Shown: positions 60,655 through 64,000 of the stretch, piece by piece
Position numbering within the stretch: the stretch's first letter is position 1
How the letters are laid out: each line of letters begins with the position of its first letter
Origin: Artemia franciscana
Taxonomy: Eukaryota > Arthropoda > Branchiopoda > Anostraca > Artemiidae
DNA length: 64,000 nucleotides
Assembly: GCF_032884065.1 (NCBI RefSeq)
Contig: NC_088863.1
Coordinates: 63,077,604-63,141,603 of the forward strand
Reading direction: 5' to 3'
Program-made: the position numbers and the translations under genes
The notes under the pieces: model-generated
What the model saw: the letters and a program-made list of their open reading frames with translations, nothing else
Databases searched by the model: none
What the model was told of the DNA's origin: nothing

Positions 60655-62955
60655 GTCATACACAATGATGACGATGATGATGATGATGAAAAATTTATTT
60701 TGTAGGACAAAAAAAAGAGTATCTTATATGGAGTATAAAATAATAAGAAAAGAAAAAAAGAATACAAATAAGAAAGCAAGAAAAAACAGCAAATCCAAAT
60801 TTGCCTAAATACATAAACCACTAAATCCACATTAACTAAATATACACAACGCATGAGGCATCAAAAACTAAATTACGCCATAGCAAGGTATAAACTATGA
60901 TTAGCATCCAAACCCGCCACAAACCGATTACGCCGATCTTTCACCCGCTGAACTGGTTCAGTGAGACTGTATTTTTTCACAACATGAGCATTTCTAATCC
61001 AAAGTGTTAGTTTCAGTAAAAAATTGGCATACCTCAAATAAATTGACCAGATATATTTCACATAAGTCGCTGTAAATATTAGCCAAAAAGGGAAAAGTGC
61101 AAGAAGGTGGGGGTTTACAAAAATTGAATAGAGGTGGGCTAGGACCTGTTGATTATATGTTGATTTGCACGATACAAGTACTCCATACGGCTTACGAATT
61201 TGATTTATAAAATGGCTAATAAGCCATTTCGAGTAAACTTCATGGTTTTACCAATAGGCAGTCCAAAATACATGAGAGACATCGAGGACTTCGCGTTATG
61301 ATTGCAAATGTTAAATGTATCAGCACTATGAGGTCTATACGCACCGCAGAATGCCAAGACTTCAATTTTTTTGCATTAAAAACAGACCGGTAGTAGCATG
61401 CTCCACACTTCAAACTCCGCAACAATTTTCTATCATAGGAACTGCTCTACTGAGATTTAGAACGTCGTCAGCATAATTGAGCAGTGACAAGTCCAATCCA
61501 CGAAAAATGAAGCTAGTCATAACACGTTTCGGTGACTCTGTGACACTGTTATTATGCAAAGATGGTGATGTAATTGTTCTTTGGCGGATGCCTTTCTTAA
61601 CCGGGATCAAAACAACCGAAACATCAATAGATGCCAACTTAATTTTCACATTTAATTTCTTATACATGTTTCTAAAAACCGCAGTAATCGGTTTGTTTAA
61701 CCCTCTACTACTTGCAGAAAATAACAAATAAGAATGGATACCCGAGTCAAAGGCACGCAGCATATCGTGCCCAGCAAGACGCACAATATCTCCTGGCTCA
61801 AGACAACCTATTAATAAATTAGCTAGAATAGTATGAACATGCTCCCTACTAATGCCATGCTTAAATCCAAACTGTGTGTCAGGCGACAAACATACAGCAT
61901 TTATCTCATCAATTACCAATGACTCCATTAATTTACACAATATAGGAGACACAGTAATAGGGCGGTAAGACTCGCACTGCACAGGGTCTTTACTCTTTTT
62001 TAGAACTGGCGTTAAAACTCCAACACAAAAAAAATCTGGGGCAAGTCCAGTATTAAATATAATCTGATACGAAATCTGGAGATGACTCATTAAAATCTCA
62101 GTAGCATAAACAAAATGCATTCTCCAAAGCTTACTTAATCCGCGAGAAAACTTTTTCTCGCGGATTTTTCTAGCGAAGCATCGACATATCTACAACATAC
62201 CCAAAACACTGAGAGGATAATGAATCATCAAGTGACTGTTCATACTTGGCTTCTAAATTTGGGTCTGGTGAAGTGAACTGGGCACTAAAATGCTTAACCC
62301 AAGACTCTTCATCTGGCCTAAGTTGTATTCTGACCATCACTCGCACACCACTTACGCTTAATGATCTTGTTGGCTTCATTTAGAAAGCCTTTAAACGACT
62401 GGCTCCAGTCATCTACAATATTTAGCCTGTGTTTTTGTAGACACTTAGCGAACAGCCTTTTAGTTAGGAGGCTGTTCGCCTCCTAACTTCATTCACTTTT
62501 CCACACTTGGGACGATCGCATTCAACACAAATTTTATGCCAATATTCTGAACGTTGGAATGATTCTTTAAGGAAACTATTATCCAACCAATTGAGAATCT
62601 GCTTTTTGGGAGTTGGGATACATGAATTTTCCTGTAATAGCTGTAAGGGTTCCTTTATCTTATTCAAGATATCATCAAGCACAGTGTGGTATATCATTTG
62701 GTTGACTTTTCTCGAGTCGGATTTCGTGTACCATTTTCTTTGTGGTCGAGGAGCAAGATCTATCTCGACGGAGTTAAGTAGCGGAAAATGATCAGAAGCA
62801 CTAGCACTGGTATCCACATAGGAAGGCCCAGTGAGCACATTAGCTCTCGAATGGATTACGAAAACTGGAATAAGTGCATTTATCATGAGCTAGTGAAGCA
62901 GCAGACCATAAATCGTCCAACAGATTGTTTATTTTAACTTTTAACAGGAGTATAA
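60655..62955 (-). pseudogene. Non-LTR retrotransposon ORF2 (copy 4) with (TCA)n tail
   Basis: Minus strand. The end of the endonuclease, SASASDHFPLLNSVEID, is near 62790 (S-D-H-x-P motif). A linker follows to about 62170. RT then reads YRPITVSPILCKLMESLV (about 61960), TQFGFKHGISREHVHTI, GIRQRTITSPSLHNNSV (motif B, altered) and LLNYADDVLNLS (motif C, about 61475). Broken C-terminal text continues to about 60870. The 3' end is a (TCA)n/(TGA)n microsatellite at 60662-60690, a common tail type for CR1/L2-like clades. Motif A reads G-H-D-M-L-R-A-F-D-S, which has lost the first aspartate position context. Frameshifts occur at about 62160 and 61410. Confidence 0.85.
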
Positions 62956-62959
62956 CAGT

Positions 62960-64000
62960 ACATCCACTATACATTTGAACTTGTCTCTCCCGCAGTCAAT
63001 AGAGCTTACAACCATGTCAATGAAATTCCAACAAGAGTTACTTGGACATTTCTAAAATTGCGTTAGAAGCAGCAATGTTTCTATTTAAAATTAGACTACT
63101 TTTTCTATGGAAAAGGAACCATTTAGAGTCTATGATCGTGAAAGATTTGAAATTCATATCTGCATATTCAGGCACATTCCTTTGAGTCGGTTACAACGTC
63201 ACAACGAATCCTATCACACAAACTCTTGCCCATCTTTCCGAAGGCTGCACTTGAAATGAGATTAAAGATTTCTTTTTGAACCTTCGTTGTTGCCTCAGAG
63301 CGTTAAGTGACAAAATTTTTCGATAAGCGTCTTCATGTATGACTTTTGATCAAGGTGGATGGCTCTATGAATTTTTTTTACCTTGAAACCGTATGCCAAC
63401 ATTCACCACAAAAGAACTTGATGTACAACAATATTCTGTTTCGGGTGAAGGTCGGTAATAAGCTTCGGTTTTGAAGGTGTCCAGTGCATTACCTCATCGT
63501 CACCCAAGGAAATATTAAAGGGACTCAATGAGTCCCTAAAAACTGTTCTGTTTATACACCGAAAATCCAAATCCTTTACCGAGTCTTGGAGGTCCATTGG
63601 TATTTTACCATCAATTTCAAAAGGCCATCCTTGTGGTCCCTTCTCCTCAACAGTAAAAATTTAAGAGAAACTTGGATTACAAGGATTGTCCAGCCATTTA
63701 TAATTACCACATGGCTAAGAATGGTGAGACATTGCCGACGGATAAAGAGTGTTCACATCAAGAAAACTGCATTCGACTTTTCAACGGTGTGTTGTCCAGT
63801 AGGATCGAATTCCAGGATACGATAACTCGGAAAACGTACCCTCCCACATGATTCTCTACAAATAAGTGCTGATTCACGACGGTGATCAGATCTATTTCTT
63901 CTTTATTCTTTTTAATAATTAGATCCATAATCAGTTGAAGAGTTGACTTAGTTTTTTTGAAACATAGGAATCAACTATGTCAACCGAATCTGCATGAATA
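62960..64000 (-). pseudogene. Protein-primed type DNA polymerase B of a Polinton/adintovirus-like element, broken
   Basis: Minus strand, continuing beyond the right edge. Recognisable blocks in order are FLDVNTLYPSAM (about 63740-63775, the palm D-x-x-x-L-Y-P-S motif), then PCGNYKWL. Next is the GWPFEID/DLQDSVKDLDF block (about 63560-63640, equivalent to F-E-V-D-L and D-L-P-F), then a KIHRAIHLDQKSY block (about 63345). Last is AAFGKMGKSLCDRIRCDVV (about 63210), the N-x-x-F-G-K-type region, and a SNAILEMSK block near 63040. Stops and frameshifts separate these blocks, so no enzyme is made. The family replicates large self-synthesising DNA transposons and related viruses. The rest of the element would lie to the right. 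Confidence 0.82.

Overview
The window is nuclear DNA of an animal, most probably an arthropod. It is AT-rich and gene-poor, with spliced exons, long (TA)n microsatellites, non-LTR retrotransposons, Helitrons and foldback repeats. The dispersed repeat around the core AAAGTAAGGAGCGACATTAA reminds me of brine shrimp (Artemia) sequence; that is recollection, not a search, and everything below was read by eye without alignment software.

Host genes are few. At 861-3191 (+) are the last two exons of a gene whose product looks like a TipE/Teh sodium-channel auxiliary subunit, with a phase-0 intron and a poly(A) signal. At 7022-7228 (-) is one internal exon of CFAP298 (C21orf59/Kurly). Other well-formed exons that I cannot name lie at 12495-12650 (-), 13430-13563 (+), 28880-29031 (-), 52242-52404 (-) and 53211-53326 (-, terminal).

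Mobile DNA dominates. (1) Helitrons of one family occur at 14.9-15.5, 23.6-27.5, 39.2-49.6 and 55.4-56.8 kb. The 39.2-49.6 kb block holds four head-to-tail copies with 0-10 bp between CTAG ends and the next 5' end. No copy is complete. Copy D has the best Rep half (HUH motif intact, two nonsense codons) but stops in the helicase linker. Copy 1 has an intact Walker A but a His-to-Arg change in the HUH motif. Copy B has a long helicase frame with a ruined Walker A. The shared 3' end is composite: it contains a fossil second 5' end, a helicase tail and two successive hairpins each followed by CTAG. (2) Degenerate non-LTR elements lie at 22.1-23.05 (-), 29.3-31.0 (-), 53.4-54.8 (+) and 60.65-62.95 kb (-). 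(3) A broken protein-primed-type DNA polymerase B of Polinton/adintovirus kind runs from about 62.96 kb off the right edge (-). (4) A hAT element lies at 50389-51766, a 750-bp foldback element with a TTAT target duplication at 34951-35700, and a composite inverted/tandem element at 37168-38180. (5) A 1.7-kb dispersed repeat ending in a near-perfect palindrome occurs at 10.2-11.96 kb and, inverted and split by a Helitron, at 54.84-57.92 kb; a diverged copy lies at 58.7-60.06 kb.

The remaining stretches (5.56-7.0, 7.25-10.2, 15.7-19.3, 19.7-22.1, 31-34.9, 35.7-37.1, 49.6-50.4, 51.8-53.2 kb) hold simple sequence and old unrecognised repeats. The most novel material is the Helitron biology (tandem array, composite double terminators, cAMP-response-element-like arrays, embedded minisatellite and tRNA-like repeat) and the co-evolving palindrome arms.
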